Of a stretch of 64,000 nucleotides of DNA, positions 26,330 through 36,600 are shown piece after piece. Numbering within the stretch: position 1 is the stretch's first letter; every line of letters starts with the position of its first letter. This DNA comes from Clostridia bacterium. GTDB lineage: Bacteria; Bacillota_A; Clostridia; Oscillospirales; CAG-272. Under the pieces are notes generated by a model. That model had not been told where the DNA came from, did no database searches, and worked only from the letters and a program-made list of their open reading frames with translations. The position numbers and the translations under genes are program-made. The stretch spans positions 1 to 64,000 of the forward strand of contig JAFTLD010000015.1 of the NCBI GenBank assembly GCA_017452945.1, read 5' to 3'.

Positions 26330-28725
26330 GCTTGAAGCTCCTTTCGAACGCGCTCTGCATAGCGCACGGTTTCCATGGCGTCCTTGGCGTAGAAGTCGGC
26401 GTGAATTTGTGCAGCATATTCCTCCGTCAGCACCGCACCGCCCACCACCACAAGGCAATCGGGGGCATGCTCGTGCAAAAGGGCAATGGTTTGCTCCATG
26501 GCAGGCACGGTGGTTGTCATCAGCGCACTCAGACCGCAAAGCGGTGCGTGATAGTCCTGCACGGCTGCGAGTACCTGCTCGGCAGGCACGTTGCGGCCAA
26601 GATCAATGACCTTGAAATTGTAATTTTCCAACAGCAGCTTGACGATGTTTTTGCCGATGTCGTGAATGTCCCCCTCCACCGTAGCAAGCACGAAGGGGAT
26701 TTGGTTCGCATCCTCTTTGTTTTCCTGCGAGGCATTCTGCCTGATTTGCTCAAAGGCCGCGCCCGCAGCCTCGGCTGCCAGCAAAAGCTGGGGCAGATAC
26801 AGCTGCTTTTGCTCAAAGCGTGCGCCCACCAGGTCAAGCGCGGGGATGATCTCCTCGTTGATCACGTCAAGCGGCTCTCGCGTTGTCAAAAGCTCTGCCG
26901 TTTCGCGCATGGCGGCGTTGACCAATCCCTTGAGAATGGCATGCTGCAGGGGCGGCAGGGTATCCTTGGCGGCAACGGACTGCGCAGCAGCTGCCGGCCC
27001 TATGGAAGTAACGCGTGAAATATAGGCAGCGCAGCCCGTATCCATGCCGCGCAGCGCACGAAATGCAAGGTATGCGTTGCGCATGGCAGCGGAGCTTGGG
27101 TTCATAATGGCCGCGGAAAGGCCGTTTTGCATGGCAAGAGTAAAGAAGTGCGCGTTCAGCACGTCGCGTTCGGGCAGACCGAACGAAATATTGGATACGC
27201 CAAGCACCGTGTGGCAGCCAAGCTCCTCGCGGATCGTCCGTAAAGCGTCCAGCGTGATCGCAGCCGCATGCGGGTCTGTGCTGACCGTCATGGTCAGTGT
27301 GTCGAATACGATATCCTTTTTACCAATGCCGTAGGATTCTGCTGTTTTTAAGATCCGCTCGGCAATCTTTACGCGCCCCTCGGCACTTTCGGGAATGCCT
27401 TTTTCATCCAGCGTCAGCGCTACCACCACGCCGCCATATTTCCTGACCAACGGGAAGATGGCGTGCATGCTCTCTTGCTTGCCCGAAACCGAGTTGATCA
27501 TGGGCTTACCTGCATAGCGGCGCAGAGCACGCTCCATAGCCTTCGGATCGGCGGTGTCGATCTGCAAGGGCAGATCGGTCACGGCTTGCAGTTCACAGAC
27601 CGTGCGGCAAAGCAGCTCCGGCTCATTGATCTCCGGAATCCCCACGTTGACGTCCAAGAGATGCACGCCCTGCTCAGCCTGTGCAAGGCCCTGCTCAAGC
27701 ACGTAGGACATGTCGCCTTCAATCAGTGCTTGTCTGAAGCGCTTTTTGCCCGTGGGGTTGATGCGTTCACCGATCAGAAGCGGCGCGTTTTTGAAATTGA
27801 CTGCATGTGTATAGGAAGATACCACGGTATCGGTGTTTTTCACTATGGGTGTGGGCTTGGTATCCTTGATGCGTGCCGTCATGGCTGCAATGTGTGCGGG
27901 CGTTGTACCGCAGCAGCCGCCGGGCAAGCGCACGCCCAGCGCAACGAGCTCCGCCATGATGGCCGCGAATGCATCGGCATTGATATCGTAGACCGTGTTG
28001 CCTTGCGCGTCTGCACGGGGAAGTCCTGCATTTGGCATGAGCAGAACGGGAACCGAGGCACATGCCAGCAACCGCTTTGCCACGTCTGTCAATTGACGGG
28101 GGCCCAGCGAGCAGTTGGCACCGATCGCATCCGCTCCCATGCCCTCCAGCATGGCAACCATCGCTTCGGGGGATGCGCCTGTCATCAGCTTGCCGTCCGC
28201 ACCGTATGCGTTGGAAACAAACACGGGCAGCGTGCAATTTTCCTTGGCTGCAAGCAAGGCCGCCTTGGTTTCGGCGCAGTCGCCCATGGTTTCGATCAGA
28301 ATCAGATCCGCGCCTGCCTCTGCACCGATGCGCACGACCTCGGAAAACAGCTTCACGGCATCCTCAAAATCGAGATCACCGTAAGGGCGCAAAAGCTTAC
28401 CCGAAGGACCAATATCCAGCGCTGCGTAAGCATCGGTTACCCCTGTCTCGGTCATTGCATCCCGCACGTTTTTTATGGCAGCGGGGATGATGGCGGCAAG
28501 CTCTTCACTTGTATAGTGCAGGACATTTGCTCCGAAGGTATTGGTGGTGATGATACGGCTGCCCGCCTCCAGATAAGCGCGGTGAATGCCGCGCACCACG
28601 TCGGGGTGTGAGAGATTCCAGCGTTCGGGCTGTTCGCCCGGAGCAAGGCCTGCCGCCTGCAGCAGCGTACCCATGCCGCCGTCCATACATAGAATTTGAT
28701 TGGATAATTTTTCAGTCAAAGACAT
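26326..28725 (-). CDS. metH: Cobalamin-dependent methionine synthase, lacking reactivation domain
   Basis: A 799-residue enzyme: homocysteine methyltransferase domain (about 1-290; zinc ligands in GANCS and GGCCGT), methyltetrahydrofolate (pterin) domain (about 315-575; LLIGERINPTG, DVNVG), B12 cap (about 590-680) and B12 Rossmann domain with the axial His in GDIHDIGKN (near 683). Full MetH is about 1,200 residues; the C-terminal AdoMet-binding reactivation domain is absent, as in many anaerobes, so a separate reactivator is expected elsewhere. It transfers the methyl group from methyl-THF to homocysteine. It lies 11 nt after metF. Confidence 0.95.
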   Translation of the reverse strand: MSLTEKLSNQILCMDGGMGTLLQAAGLAPGEQPERWNLSHPDVVRGIHRAYLEAGSRIITTNTFGANVLHYTSEELAAIIPAAIKNVRDAMTETGVTDAYAALDIGPSGKLLRPYGDLDFEDAVKLFSEVVRIGAEAGADLILIETMGDCAETKAALLAAKENCTLPVFVSNAYGADGKLMTGASPEAMVAMLEGMGADAIGANCSLGPRQLTDVAKRLLACASVPVLLMPNAGLPRADAQGNTVYDINADAFAAIMAELVALGVRLPGGCCGTTPAHIAAMTARIKDTKPTPIVKNTDTVVSSYTHAVNFKNAPLLIGERINPTGKKRFRQALIEGDMSYVLEQGLAQAEQGVHLLDVNVGIPEINEPELLCRTVCELQAVTDLPLQIDTADPKAMERALRRYAGKPMINSVSGKQESMHAIFPLVRKYGGVVVALTLDEKGIPESAEGRVKIAERILKTAESYGIGKKDIVFDTLTMTVSTDPHAAAITLDALRTIREELGCHTVLGVSNISFGLPERDVLNAHFFTLAMQNGLSAAIMNPSSAAMRNAYLAFRALRGMDTGCAAYISRVTSIGPAAAAQSVAAKDTLPPLQHAILKGLVNAAMRETAELLTTREPLDVINEEIIPALDLVGARFEQKQLYLPQLLLAAEAAGAAFEQIRQNASQENKEDANQIPFVLATVEGDIHDIGKNIVKLLLENYNFKVIDLGRNVPAEQVLAAVQDYHAPLCGLSALMTTTVPAMEQTIALLHEHAPDCLVVVGGAVLTEEYAAQIHADFYAKDAMETVRYAERVRKELQA

Positions 28726-28736
28726 AATGCCTCCGT

Positions 28737-29615
28737 TTATTTCCCGAGAATGTCGGAAAGGTTGGCCATAATGGCGGCCGCAACGTCGGGTTTGTTCATG
28801 GAATACACGTGTACGTGCGTGACGTTGTTGGCAAACAGATCAATGATCTGATCTGTCGCGTACGCAATGCCTGCCTGTTTCATGGCTGCGGGATCGCTGC
28901 CGAATCTGTCAACCAGCGAAAGGAATCTGCGCGGCATGTGCGAGCCAGAAAGCTTGATGGAACGCTCAACTTGTGAAGCATTCGTAATGGGCATGATGCC
29001 GGGGAGTACCGGAACGGTGATGCCCGCCTCGCGTGCTTTATACATGAAGTTATAGAACAGATTGTTGTCAAAAAACATCTGTGTGGTCAAAAAATCGCAG
29101 CCTGCATCCACTTTTTCTGCAAGATAGCGCAGGTCCTCTTTTTGATTCGCACTTTCCGGGTGTACCTCGGGGTAGCACGCGCCGCCAATACAGAAATCCG
29201 CATCGCTTGTCTTGAGCTCACGTACAAGGTCGATCGCGTGATGGTAATCCCAGCCCGTGCGGTCAGCGTTTTGCAGATGTGCAGGAATATCACCGCGCAG
29301 TGCCATGACGTTTTGGATGCCCGATGCCTTGATCGCTGCAATCTGTGCCGCTACGGTTTCCTTGGTGGAGGAAACGCAGGTCAGATGCGCCAGCATGGGG
29401 ACGCCATACGCCTCTTTGATATGTCTGGCAATCTCCAAGGTATATTGGCTCGTACCGCCCCCGGCACCGTAAGTCACGCTCATAAAGGGCGGCTGCAGCG
29501 CAGCGATCTGCTCAATTGCGTGCTCCACGCTTGCAAAGGCAGAGTCAGTCTTGGGCGGAAAGACCTCAAAGGAGAGGGAAAGTTTGTCGTTTTGCAAAAT
29601 ATCGGTTAGTTTCAT
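28737..29615 (-). CDS. metF: Methylenetetrahydrofolate reductase
   Basis: A 292-residue TIM-barrel flavoprotein of normal MetF length. Marks include LSFEVFPPKTD (near 14), SVTYGAGGG (near 46), AHLTCVSSTKE, NVMALRGDIP and DFLTTQMFFDN (shown in part), with the FAD and folate contacts in their usual places. It reduces methylene-THF to methyl-THF, the substrate of the adjacent MetH. The frame is open as far as 30278, but ATG 29615 with GGGAGC is the real start: the promoter lies at 29646-29674 and the upstream part shadows a divergent gene. Confidence 0.95.
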   Translation of the reverse strand: MKLTDILQNDKLSLSFEVFPPKTDSAFASVEHAIEQIAALQPPFMSVTYGAGGGTSQYTLEIARHIKEAYGVPMLAHLTCVSSTKETVAAQIAAIKASGIQNVMALRGDIPAHLQNADRTGWDYHHAIDLVRELKTSDADFCIGGACYPEVHPESANQKEDLRYLAEKVDAGCDFLTTQMFFDNNLFYNFMYKAREAGITVPVLPGIMPITNASQVERSIKLSGSHMPRRFLSLVDRFGSDPAAMKQAGIAYATDQIIDLFANNVTHVHVYSMNKPDVAAAIMANLSDILGK

Positions 29616-29645
29616 AAGTGTATGCTCCCAAAATAGGTTACAATA

Positions 29646-29674
29646 ATTATACACCTTTTGCAAAACCGTGTCAA
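29646..29674 (-). promoter_or_regulatory. metF-metH promoter
   Basis: Minus-strand TTGACA (29669-29674), 17-nt spacer, TATAAT (29646-29651), a perfect consensus. The leader is only about 30 nt, too short for a SAM or cobalamin riboswitch. Confidence 0.9.
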
Positions 29675-29692
29675 GAGTTCTTATGGCACCGC

Positions 29693-29721
29693 TTGACAAG
29701 CAAGTGCCAACATGGTATAAT
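29693..29721 (+). promoter_or_regulatory. Promoter of the large secreted protein gene
   Basis: TTGACA (29693-29698), 17-nt spacer, TATAAT (29716-29721), divergent from the metF promoter with -35 boxes 18 nt apart. Confidence 0.9.
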
Positions 29722-29754
29722 TTACACATAACCTTTGAGAAGTGGAGGATTATT

Positions 29755-32700
29755 ATGGTGAAAATGACAATAAACCGTATCCTGTGTGCGATGCTTGTGC
29801 CGGTATTGATGGTTGGGTGTCTGATCATTCCAACGATTGCTGCTGACAGCGCCATTACCGAAAAGACTCCTGCCGGTTGTGTGAACGTGGCCGAGGGGGC
29901 GACCGTTTCGGTTTCCAAGGCATCCTCCAAGATGTCCGGAGAAAACTCGTATGAGATGGCGGGCGAGAATTGGTGTAAGGCCATGCTGGTGGACGGCAAG
30001 ATGAATACCGGTTGGTCAACCAATCCGTATGACGTTGAAACGGATAAGACCAAGCCCGTTGCACTGACGCTCGATCTTGGGGACGTAACCGAGATCCGCC
30101 GCGTGGTGCTGTTTCCCACGGGCAGCGGAAAGAATTTCCCCGTGACGTACACCATCTCCACGTCCGTGGATGGGCAGAAGTATACCGAGCAGGTGCAGAG
30201 TGTGGGGAATCCCGGTGTAAACAAAACCCCCAACGTGCATGATTTTGCGCCCGTGCAGGCAAGATACGTCAAGATCAACGTGACCGAACGTTATGCGGTG
30301 GAATCCGCGGGCGCAGGTCAATCGTCTGACGGACTTCTGGTACAGCTTGCCGAGGTTGCCGTATACGGTAAGGCTGTACAAAAGGCCGTGCTCAACAAGC
30401 ATGCGCTGGAGTTGACCCCCGGTGAGAGCTCGCAGCTTTCCATGCAGCTCTCCGGCTTTTCCAACGCGCCTTCTGTCAGTTGGAAATCCGACAATGATGC
30501 GGTTGCCACGGTAGATGCAAGCGGAAAGGTGACGGCCAAGAGCAAGGGTACTGCCACAGTGAGCGCAACGGTGGGTAATCTGACCGAGACTTGTACCGTG
30601 CAGGTGGTAGAGGAGAAGAGCAGATTTGACGAGAATATCATGATTTCGATCTTCTGGCCGCCCACAAAGGACTATATCAACGATGAGCAATACAAGCTGA
30701 TGGCGGATGCCGGCATTACCTACGTGATGGGTTCGGGCGACGCGCTGGGAGCAAAGGAAACCCAGGAGAAAATGCTTGCACTTTGCGAAAAGTACGGCAT
30801 GCTCATGACTGTTGGTGATGACCGTCTTGGCGGAAATCTTTTGCGCATGAGCGCGGATGAGATCAAGGCTGTGGTGGATGAATATCAGGACGTGCCTGGT
30901 GTGGGCGGTTACTACATGCTGGATGAGCCGTATAATCCCAACACCTTTATTGAGGCGTACCGTGTGCTCAAATCGGTTGAGCCGGATAAGTATATGCATC
31001 TCAACTTCCTGCCCTCCGGTTCGTATCCCAATCTGGAAACGTATATCAGCCAGATGAACGACTGGTGCAAGCTGTGCGCTTCGACGGGATATCCGCTGGA
31101 CTACCTGATGTATGACCGTTATCCTTACGGTGTGGCTGCCGGCAGCATGGACAGAGCGGGATTCCTTTCCAACATGGATGCCTGCCACGACGTAGGTCTT
31201 GCAAACGACGTCAAGACCGGTGCGTATATTCAGAGTATTTGCATCCCCGGTGGCTTCCGCCGTCCTACCGACAGCGAGATCCGCTATGAGATCTACATGT
31301 ATCTGGCATACGGCTATAAGCAGATCTCTTACTTTACCTGGTTTACTCCCGTGGATCGCTCCGAGCCCTTTGAGGACGGTATCATTTCCTCTACGGGTGT
31401 ACCCAATAAGCATTATGCGGCAGTGTCCGAGATCAACCACGAGGTATTGGCACTTGGCAAAACGCTGATCAACTGTGATGCGCTGGAGATCTACCTCAAC
31501 GGTGAGACCTGGGGACAGGAAAGTATTCCCGAGGATTTCCCGCTGCAGCCCGATGATAATAAAAATTATACCGTATCTCTGCTCAAGGACAGAGAGAGCG
31601 GAAGAAACTACCTGATGGTAGTGAATAACAACTTCTCTAAAAAGCAGACGTTCTCGCTCAAGTTTGACGCTTCGATCACCTCGCTGGAAAGCGTCAGCAA
31701 GACCGATGGCAGCCTGTCCTCGGTTGCGCTGAACGGCGGCAAGCTGAGCCTTGAGCTGGCGGCAGGCGACGGTGTTCTGTTTGCATTGCCAGAGGGACTT
31801 GATTTTTCCAAGCAGATCACACAAGCTCCCATAGGCACCAACCTGGCAGCAGATGCCGAGATCACGTGCAACAGCTCAACAGGTACTTCGGATCAGTACA
31901 TGGATAATCTCAATGACGGTAACCGCGAATGCGAAGCCGGCGGTACACTTGGCTGGGTTTCCAACGGTACCAAGGAAACCGAGATCATTGTAGACGTCGG
32001 ATATGCAACCAAGCTCAATCGTGTAGATATCTACCCCGCAGGCAGCGGCAAATCTCTTGGTAAGGGCTTTGGCAAAAAGGTCGTGATCAGCGTGTCGGAG
32101 GACGGTGAGAGCTGGAAGCAGGTGCATGAGCAAAGCGGCATCAATGCAAGAAGTGAGATTCCCAGCTTCACCTTCGATGCGGTCAATGCCCGCTACGTCA
32201 AGCTGGATATTTCGGAATATACCGGTGCTTTGGCGATTGCCGAGATCGAAGTCTTTATGGATGACGGCTCGGTGGGACCCGCAGGATCGGATAATACGCC
32301 TGCTGAAGAGATCATTTATACCGAGGGCATGAATATTGCCCTGAACAGACCCTTTGAGGTCTCCAGCCAGACCAACGAAACTTACGTTGCATGGGGCTGG
32401 GCGGGCAAGTTTATCAACGATGGCAATACAAATAACGGTTGGACCTCCAACGTCAAGATCCACGATAAGGCAGAGTCTACCGAGTATGTGATCATTGATT
32501 TCGGTGATTTGTTTGCCGTGGATAAAGTGGTCGTGCATCCCATTTCCGATTTGTGGCCTGAGGATTTTGAAATCTATTTGTCTTGCGACGGTGAGAATTG
32601 GATCTCGATTGACAAGCAGACGGGCAGCAAAAAGCCCGGAAAGCCGTACACGGTGGAGCTTTCCGAGCCTGTGAATGCCTGCATGCTGAAATTTGAGGCG

Positions 32701-33165
32701 ACCAAGCTGCGCGCTACGGCTGCGGACGGCTACATGCTGCAGCTCTCTGAGATTGAAGCATACGGTATGCCTGTTTGTGACAAATCCGCACTGCAAAGCA
32801 TCATGGATGAATACGTGGCTGCGGGCGGTGACACAAGTGCCGAGGCTTACGTCAAGGCACAGGCCGGCATGGATAACGCGCTTTTGACCTCGACCTCTAT
32901 GGACGTGCTGATCCGCGCACTCAAGACGGTGATGCCTGCACCCGAACAGTCTACCGAGCAGAGCACCCAGCAGCCCGGTGAAACTACCCCCGATGACAGC
33001 ACAGCACCCGACGCGGAGCAGAACAGTGAGCAGAGCAGTGAACAGACCACCGAGTCCGAAGAGGAGATCGGAGGCTGCAAGAGTTCGGCAACGTTCATAA
33101 TTCCCGCAATGGCGATGGCGATGGCAGTCGTTTGCTTTCGGAAAAAGAAATATGGGGATAGCTGA
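29755..33165 (+). CDS. Large secreted F5/8-BIG2-glycosidase-like protein, GGC-anchored
   Basis: A 1,136-residue exported protein: signal peptide (about 1-27), discoidin/F5-8C (CBM32-like) domain (about 40-205), BIG2 domain (210-285; GKVTAKSKGTATVSA), TIM-barrel-like domain (290-600; YYMLDEPYNP near 389 gives a plausible catalytic Glu), a short beta domain, two more F5/8C domains (about 700-840 and 855-1005), a helical segment, an S/T/E/Q-rich linker, and C-terminal IGGCKSSA, membrane helix, RKKKYGDS. It likely binds and perhaps cleaves host or plant glycans at the cell surface. ATG 29755 (GGAGG) is preferred over the frame start at 29668, which lies before the promoter. Confidence 0.85.
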   Translation: MVKMTINRILCAMLVPVLMVGCLIIPTIAADSAITEKTPAGCVNVAEGATVSVSKASSKMSGENSYEMAGENWCKAMLVDGKMNTGWSTNPYDVETDKTKPVALTLDLGDVTEIRRVVLFPTGSGKNFPVTYTISTSVDGQKYTEQVQSVGNPGVNKTPNVHDFAPVQARYVKINVTERYAVESAGAGQSSDGLLVQLAEVAVYGKAVQKAVLNKHALELTPGESSQLSMQLSGFSNAPSVSWKSDNDAVATVDASGKVTAKSKGTATVSATVGNLTETCTVQVVEEKSRFDENIMISIFWPPTKDYINDEQYKLMADAGITYVMGSGDALGAKETQEKMLALCEKYGMLMTVGDDRLGGNLLRMSADEIKAVVDEYQDVPGVGGYYMLDEPYNPNTFIEAYRVLKSVEPDKYMHLNFLPSGSYPNLETYISQMNDWCKLCASTGYPLDYLMYDRYPYGVAAGSMDRAGFLSNMDACHDVGLANDVKTGAYIQSICIPGGFRRPTDSEIRYEIYMYLAYGYKQISYFTWFTPVDRSEPFEDGIISSTGVPNKHYAAVSEINHEVLALGKTLINCDALEIYLNGETWGQESIPEDFPLQPDDNKNYTVSLLKDRESGRNYLMVVNNNFSKKQTFSLKFDASITSLESVSKTDGSLSSVALNGGKLSLELAAGDGVLFALPEGLDFSKQITQAPIGTNLAADAEITCNSSTGTSDQYMDNLNDGNRECEAGGTLGWVSNGTKETEIIVDVGYATKLNRVDIYPAGSGKSLGKGFGKKVVISVSEDGESWKQVHEQSGINARSEIPSFTFDAVNARYVKLDISEYTGALAIAEIEVFMDDGSVGPAGSDNTPAEEIIYTEGMNIALNRPFEVSSQTNETYVAWGWAGKFINDGNTNNGWTSNVKIHDKAESTEYVIIDFGDLFAVDKVVVHPISDLWPEDFEIYLSCDGENWISIDKQTGSKKPGKPYTVELSEPVNACMLKFEATKLRATAADGYMLQLSEIEAYGMPVCDKSALQSIMDEYVAAGGDTSAEAYVKAQAGMDNALLTSTSMDVLIRALKTVMPAPEQSTEQSTQQPGETTPDDSTAPDAEQNSEQSSEQTTESEEEIGGCKSSATFIIPAMAMAMAVVCFRKKKYGDS

Positions 33166-33566
33166 TGACAACAAAAATTTTCACTAAAGAAAATTTTGCG
33201 GAAATGGATTCCATGCATGATTCTGTTGCTACGCACATTACAATCGAAAACAGAACATTGGTTATTACATACGACAATCTCGACCAAAACGCAATATATA
33301 TAAGCAAGAAATTAACGATTGAATATGAGATTGATTCTTATTGTGACGTTAGGTTTTTTAAGAATAACAAATACAAATTTATTGATTTGTTAGAAGAGAA
33401 GGATAAATTCTGTAAGTTGACAAAAAACTGCACGTTTATGTCATATAAATATGCTGTTGATTGCTTTAGAGAAATAACTTTGGAATTTACCATTCAAGGA
33501 AAAAACAAATACTGGTGTTTAGAAATAAGCATGGATCCAACAAAAATCACATATCATTGGGAATAA
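33165..33566 (+). CDS. AT-rich orphan protein, unknown
   Basis: A 133-residue soluble protein with many Lys, Asn, Ile and Phe residues. Its start ATG shares one base with the stop of the large secreted protein gene (TGATG), so it could be reinitiated from that mRNA. Base use is much more AT-rich than its neighbours, which suggests a transferred gene. It has beta-rich character (ITIENRTLVITYDNL, REITLEFTIQ) and ends KITYHWE, in the style of small immunity proteins, but no family is recognised. Confidence 0.6.
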   Translation: MTTKIFTKENFAEMDSMHDSVATHITIENRTLVITYDNLDQNAIYISKKLTIEYEIDSYCDVRFFKNNKYKFIDLLEEKDKFCKLTKNCTFMSYKYAVDCFREITLEFTIQGKNKYWCLEISMDPTKITYHWE

Positions 33567-33587
33567 ACTATATTCCATATGAAAAGG

Positions 33588-33613
33588 GGCTGCGTCAAAT
33601 TGTTGACGCAGCC
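33588..33613. terminator. Bidirectional terminator
   Basis: An 11-bp perfect stem GGCTGCGTCAA (33588-33598) / TTGACGCAGCC (33603-33613), serving the convergent orphan gene and the DUF4340 gene. Confidence 0.85.
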
Positions 33614-33626
33614 TTTGCTGTTTTAT

Positions 33627-36600
33627 TTAGTTTTTGCTGGTCGAAACAACTTCCTGTCCGTCCACAACTCTCTGGGCATCCGAGATCAGCTTTTCCACAA
33701 AGGTGGAGAGCACGAAGAAGGAGCCCTGACCGTTCTTGGGATCGCCCGGATCGTCGGGGGAGTCCACAAGCTGGATGGTCATGTAGGATTTGAGGTTGGT
33801 GTAGCGATAGAAACGGTATATGGTGTGGCGCTCGGTGCCGTCGGGATCCATCGCGGTGATGGTCAGCTTGAGCTGACATTCGCTGTCAGGCAGAGCACGG
33901 AAGTCCGCCATTTCCTGTTCGGTCAGATCTGTTGCACCCTCTACAGAGGCGTACAGAAGTCCTTGATACATCTTGCGGAAATTATCGGCAGCAGTGGAAT
34001 TCTGCTCCTTACCGCTGGCGGTGTGCAGTACCACTTCGTAATCCAGCTTTTGACCGTCGGCCGATACTACCATGTTGCCGGAGCTGACTGTGGAGAGATA
34101 GAGATAGCCCCATTCGCCCGTCTTGCTGTCAACCAGTACGTAAGAGCCGTCCGCGGTCTTATAGTAAGCACCGCTGCCCCATACGCCCAGCGTACAGTTG
34201 GAGGAGGAAGCCTTTGTCCAGCTCTTTTTCGCCACGTTGTAGACCTCGAAGTAGTTTTCATCCTCGTTGAATCGAAGGGGTGTATTTCCTGTGGGATAGA
34301 AGGTCACACCGTTTCGATCGGCACTGCCTATTACCATAGAGGAGGTGTCCTTGTCGGTAAAGTAGATCTTGGGAGTCAGCGTTTCAATGGTAAACCACGT
34401 GCCGGTGTTGTTATCGATCAGAATGTACTGATCGTCAGCTGTGATATATACCGTGCCGCTTCCCCATGAACCCATACCGTCGGACAGTTCGCTGCCAAGC
34501 TCACTGTCCTTGGGAAGCATGAACAGGTAGCCGCTCTTGGAATAGAAGTAATCGGTCAGATAAGCGGCCTTTCCTTCAATGGTGTTGGTGCTGATCACAT
34601 CACCGCTGGCGTTGAGCACCTTGACGTCTGCACAAAGCTTATATTGATTCTTTGCATCCGCGCAGAAGTACATGTAATATGTGTAACGTCCCGTGTTCTG
34701 ATCCTGCGTGGATTCAATGAACAGGTAGTCTCTTGCATACTTGGGATAAGGATATTGTACCGTGCCCTTGGTCGCATATTGTGCAGAAACCATATAATCG
34801 GAGGTTTGGATGGGGGAGAGCGCATTGCCGTCCTTGTCCACCAGTACGTACTTCCCATCCACCTTTTGCACCGTGTAGGAAAGCTCCGTGCCGTCAACCG
34901 TCGCGGTGTGTCCGTTTCCTCTGCCGGGTAAGAAGACCATTTGCGAGGTTGCGGAGTTGTCTATTGAGAACTTGATGTTGTTCTGTCCCCAGTTGTAGAT
35001 TACATTCTGCACGTAGGCAATGTTGAGCTGCACGAAGTAGGAATCGTACCAATCCACGTCACTCCATTCCAGGAAGGGGATCGCACTTTCGTAAAGCTCC
35101 AAGATCATGGGCGTGTAGAGATAGAAGTATTCGCCGTCTTCGTCCTTGGTCATGATCTCACCGTAAGCGTAGTAAATGCCCGTGGAGGACTTGGCGCTGA
35201 TGCTGATGCGGTTGTAGGTGGTGTAAGTGTTGCCGTCCTCATCGGTATCATCGAAATAATAGGACACGATGTGAGCAGGCTCCAGTACACCGTATTCGTC
35301 CATGGTATCCGCATCGGGGTCAAGCTTGACAACGCGCAAGGGCGTCAGCGAATACAAGCTGTAGAGTGCGTTGTTTACGTTATCAAAGTTGGGGAAGTAG
35401 CCCTGCATGTATTCCGAGTCGGTCTTGTAGGACATGGAAGAATACATGGTGTTCTCGCGCTCTTCCAGGTCGAGGTATGAGAAATCGCACACTTTTTTGG
35501 AATACTGCTCCAGTAGTGTATCGTAAAGCTCATCCGAAACCTTTGCGTAAGTTTCAGCCAATACTTTTTCATCGTAATTTTCGGGATCCAACAAATCCTC
35601 AATATCCAGTCCCAAACGCTCACAAGTCTCAAGCAGGATTGCCTGACCGATCTTGTCATGGTCAATGCCGCTTTGAATGATAAAGTGTTCCACGTCAAAA
35701 TAGGTGTTCATGGAAGCGGGGTATGTGATCATGGGGGTCAGCAGCACCTCAATGGGCTGCAGGATGAAGTCCTCAATACCGGAGGCTGAGAGGATATAGA
35801 TGGTGTTTCGGCCTTCGAGTTGAACGTAGTAGCCTGCACCCGAAACGATGGCGTCACCCACCAGTACGGTATATGCGGTGCCGTCGCCCGCGGTCACGGT
35901 GAAGCGAGCGGGCGCGTATTCGTACTCGTTGCCCTGTTCATCCTTGCGGGTCTGGGCTGTAAGACCGTATTCCGCAAATCGGATCGTACCGTCAGGTTCG
36001 CGGTCGGGATCGGAGAGTCTTTCCATGGAAAGAGTATAGCCGCAGGCGTTTGCCAGCGAAGCAAAGGATTCCAGACTGTACGTGGTGGTGCCGTACCCGT
36101 CAATATAGAAGGAGTTGGTGTCCTTTTCGCGGATGAAGGTGTAAGAGCCGTGGGCGTTGTGCACCTCGATTTTGTCAATGCGGTTGGCGGGCTTCTGACC
36201 GAGAGCGGACGACGCGTCGTAGGTCAACTGACGGAACATCATGACACGGCCTGAGTAGCCAACGACCTCAGAGCCCTCTGTTTCGACCACCGCGTAGACG
36301 CTGCATGCACCGGTTTCGGGATCGACCTCGATCAAAGAGTCGTTATCGGTTACAAAGTAGCCGTCGCTGTCCTGAGGAAGGGGATGAAAGGTCCAGTTGG
36401 GGAATGAGCCCTCCAGATGGCAGAGCTGATACACACCGTCGATCTTTTTGACGTAGTATTGCGTGGTGACTACCTCGACCTGTCCGTCCTCTGTTACGAT
36501 TCGGATCTCCTCGGTGTAGGTCAGAATACTGACCAGTGCGCGAACGCCGATCAGCACGGCGATCAGAATGGCAAAGCTGACAGCCAGCGTGATGGCTGCA

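Noticed and set aside
29616..29645. SAM or cobalamin riboswitch before metF-metH
   Set aside because: The leader from the consensus promoter is only about 30 nt.
29616..30278. Upstream extension of metF by over 200 codons
   Set aside because: It would cross both divergent promoters and run antisense to the secreted-protein gene; MetF of normal length starts at 29615 with a ribosome site.
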